The translations under genes and the position numbers were made by a program. Below, one piece after another: positions 5,470-7,259 of a stretch of DNA of 7,259 nt (positions are counted from its first letter, which is position 1; each line of letters opens with the position of its first letter). The stretch lies in assembly GCA_040773965.1 (NCBI GenBank), contig JAXGVG010000098.1:1-7259 (forward strand), given 5' to 3'. The notes beneath the pieces were generated by a model. That model was not told where the DNA came from and made no database searches. It was given only the letters and a program-made list of their open reading frames with translations. Source of the stretch: JAXGVG01 sp040773965. Its GTDB lineage: Bacteria > Pseudomonadota > Alphaproteobacteria > UBA9219.

Positions 5470-6314
5470 TCGTTACACGTTTCGCGCCAAGCCCGACGGG
5501 GCGTTTGCATTTGGGCCACGCTTATTCGGCGCTTCTGGCGTATCGCGCGGCTATGGAAGCGGGAGGGCGGTTTTTGCTGCGCATCGAGGATATCGATCCG
5601 GTCCGGTGCAGGCCTGAATATACCGAAGCTATTTTCGAGGATTTGCGATGGCTCGGTCTTGTTTGGGAAGAGCCGGTTCGCAAGCAATCGGAACATTTGG
5701 GCGATTACGAACGTGTGCTGGAGCGGTTGCGCGGCATGGGGCTTTTGTATCCCTGCTTCTGCACAAGAAGCGAGGTTGAGGCCGAGGTTGCCGCAGCGGG
5801 TCATGCGCCTCATTTGGCGAAAAAGGGGCCGGATGGGCCTGTTTATCCGGGCACATGCCGGGGACTTTCGCCGGAGGAGCGGCGGCGGATGATGGGCGAA
5901 CGCCAGGCGGTGTGGCGGCTTGATATGGGAAAAGCATGCGCGGCGGCCGGGCCGCTTGTCTGGCATGACCGGGAGAAGGGCGACGTTCAGGCGCATCCCG
6001 AAGCTTTTGGCGATGTCGTTCTGGCGCGAAAGGATGTTCCGGCGAGCTATCATTTGAGCGTTACGGCCGACGACGCTTTGCATGGCGTAACGCTCGTCAC
6101 GCGCGGGGAGGATTTATTCCGCGCGACGGATATTCACTGCCTTTTGCAGAAGTTGTTGGGATATCCGACGCCCGAGTATCATCATCATAAGTTGTTGGTC
6201 GACGAATCCGGCAAGCGCTACGCGAAACGCGACAAGGCCGTGACTTTACGCGCGTTGCGTGAGAGCGGGCAGACGGCGGAGGAAGTCAGGAAGATGATTG
6301 AAAGCGGCCTCTAG
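5466..6314 (+). CDS. gluQ: Glutamyl-Q tRNA(Asp) synthetase
   Basis: This 282-residue paralogue of the glutamyl-tRNA synthetase catalytic domain lacks the anticodon-binding domain. It activates glutamate without tRNA and attaches it to queuosine at position 34 of tRNA(Asp), making glutamyl-queuosine in the cytosol. Visible motifs are TRFAPSPTGRLHLGHAYSA (residues 4-22, the HIGH motif as HLGH 15-18), LLRIEDIDP (37-45), and a zinc site of Cys97, Cys99, Tyr127 and Cys131 as in E. coli GluQ. Further on are TRGEDLFRATDIH (212-224) and a KMSKS-like GKRYAKRD (249-256). The length is normal and all key residues seem present. The ATG at 5466 overlaps the TPR gene stop, which supports both starts. The activity needs a queuosine pathway elsewhere in the genome. 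It converges with the next gene after a 10-base gap. Confidence 0.96.
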   Translation: MIVTRFAPSPTGRLHLGHAYSALLAYRAAMEAGGRFLLRIEDIDPVRCRPEYTEAIFEDLRWLGLVWEEPVRKQSEHLGDYERVLERLRGMGLLYPCFCTRSEVEAEVAAAGHAPHLAKKGPDGPVYPGTCRGLSPEERRRMMGERQAVWRLDMGKACAAAGPLVWHDREKGDVQAHPEAFGDVVLARKDVPASYHLSVTADDALHGVTLVTRGEDLFRATDIHCLLQKLLGYPTPEYHHHKLLVDESGKRYAKRDKAVTLRALRESGQTAEEVRKMIESGL

Positions 6315-6324
6315 ACTAAAATTA

Positions 6325-7092
6325 TTATGGAGCAGGTTGTCTTTGCCGGCGAACGGCATTGCCGGCGGGCGCTGGTTGTGTCTGTGGCTCCGTATGTTGG
6401 TGTTCCGCATGCGTGCGGTGAAGGTCGCCGTAGTGTTTTCTTCTGTCTTGCTGCAGGGGCTGTGAAAACGCGTTGTCAATTTGCTGGATAAGCGCGCTGA
6501 ATTTATCAAAACGGCCGTTGATTCTGTTTTCTTGCAGAAAAGCAGGATCATTGGATTTCTCATCAAGAGAAACGAGAGAGTCTCTGATTTCGCCGGTTAA
6601 GCCGCTCGGAAAGTGTGTTTGTATAATTCTTTTTATATATCGAGGGGACGTATTGACCGTAAGCAGTATCGAATCAAGCTGTTGAATTTGTTCTGCGCTT
6701 GCTCCACTTTTTGCAAGACGTTGAAATTCGGCAACAATGAAGCTGCGCCCAATACCGTAATAGGCTCGTTGAGGGGTCACTTCCGGTTCCAGCCAATTGT
6801 ACAGAACCGCTTGTATTTCCGGTTCTCTGCGATTGCCAAGGCGCTCGGTAAGGTAATTATCGGGAGTAAGAAGATCTGTGTGGGCACGAATGGTTCTGAA
6901 GGTTTCCTGCATAGCCGTTAATGCCTGAGCGTCTGTTGGCCTGGCGTTAGAATGATAATCATGCGCCAACGCGTGTCTCTTTTTTATAAGCTCTTTGCAG
7001 CCGGAATTTGAATGGGCATCCAAAATTGATTTTCCGGTGTTTGAGCTGCACCCCGTCGTTTAGACCAGCAAGCGGGGTAAATTAAGGTCCAT
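6325..7092 (-). pseudogene. Hypothetical protein, apparently interrupted by an early in-frame TAA
   Basis: I do not recognise this family. The body, read leftward to the TAA at 6327-6325, is a 232-codon frame if begun at the TTG at 7023. It is mostly helical and polar (QETFRTIRAHTDLL, LTERLGNRREPEIQAVLYNW, RYIKRIIQTHFPSG) and ends in a Gln/Pro/His-rich tail. The reading frame is coding-like back to about 7059 (CSSNTGKSILDAHSNSGCKE). There a TAA (7062-7060) separates it from an in-frame ATG at 7092 (MDLNLPRLLV) that has AGGGG seven bases upstream. One substitution in that stop codon would restore a single gene of about 255 residues. Alternatively the gene starts at the TTG, where the only site is a poor GGAAAA. 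It lies directly behind another minus-strand gene, possibly coupled. No signal peptide or membrane span is seen. Confidence 0.6.
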
Positions 7093-7109
7093 GGATTTAC
7101 CCCTTTTTC

Positions 7110-7259
7110 TCATGCCGCGTTAGCCATTTCTGGTTGTAGCGGTTGTTGCGCCTGTGGAGATGTGGGCAACGCGCTTGCGTTGTCCATCATATCCACAGGC
7201 TGGCGCGGCGCAAGTTTTTTTGCGCTGTCCTGCGACAGGGCAAAATGAACCTGCTCCGG
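7110..7259 (-). CDS. Hypothetical protein, C-terminal 49 residues only
   Basis: An open frame enters from the right edge and ends at the TGA at 7112-7110. The visible part runs from PEQVHFALSQDSAKKLAPRQ to a tail rich in Pro, Gln and Ala (PTSPQAQQPLQPEMANAA). It is low-complexity and gives no family. Its stop overlaps an ATG as ATGA (7113-7110), in frame with the start of the next gene. The two genes are thus likely one operon, perhaps of related function, since both end in Gln/Pro-rich tails. It has no cognate in the window. Confidence 0.6.
   Translation of the reverse strand, partial: PEQVHFALSQDSAKKLAPRQPVDMMDNASALPTSPQAQQPLQPEMANAA

Noticed and set aside
5451..6083. 210-codon minus-strand frame across gluQ
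   Set aside because: It is antisense to an intact, motif-complete gluQ and its composition is that of a shadow frame.
6335..6375. GCCGGC repeated pair after gluQ as its terminator
   Set aside because: It lies inside the coding frame of the convergent gene and has no T tract on either side.

Overview
This window looks like a stretch of an alphaproteobacterial chromosome, probably from an environmental or metagenomic lineage. The backbone genes are GC-rich, and the set is a YjbQ-family protein, a glutamyl-Q tRNA(Asp) synthetase behind a secreted TPR protein, and a pentapeptide-repeat protein whose N-terminal module resembles those of Rhodospirillales-like bacteria. The taxonomic call is inference from protein style; no rRNA or tRNA gene is present.

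Positions 1-2059 are accessory DNA, all on the minus strand. The left edge holds the 5' end of an IS3-family (IS407-like) insertion sequence, whose terminal repeat ends at 140. The IS has landed in the 3' end of an AT-rich gene of unknown function (124-725), which also carries an apparent one-base frameshift in an A7 run. Next comes a chain of three ORFs read right to left: the catalytic half of a tyrosine recombinase with no N-terminus, a RelE/HigB-type toxin, and a NadS/HigA-like HTH antitoxin. The toxin-antitoxin junction is an ATGA overlap. This looks like the eroded end of an integrated element, with the toxin-antitoxin module still intact.

Positions 2060-2772 hold a plus-strand small lipoprotein gene with its own recognisable promoter, then an intergenic stretch with an inverted-repeat element and a degenerate dispersed repeat.

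Positions 2773-6314 are the ordinary chromosomal part: yjbQ (minus), a bidirectional terminator-like hairpin, a 440-residue pentapeptide-repeat protein (minus), and a divergent plus-strand pair. That pair is a Sec-exported TPR protein and gluQ, joined by an ATGA overlap.

Positions 6325-7259 hold two minus-strand genes of unknown function, convergent with gluQ. The upstream one is cut by the window edge. The downstream one appears to be broken near its start by an in-frame TAA.

No wholly new multi-gene system is evident. The most notable items are the toxin-antitoxin module fused in translation register to an integrase remnant, the frameshifted and IS-interrupted unknown gene, the duplicated module in the pentapeptide protein, and the early in-frame stop in the right-hand unknown gene.
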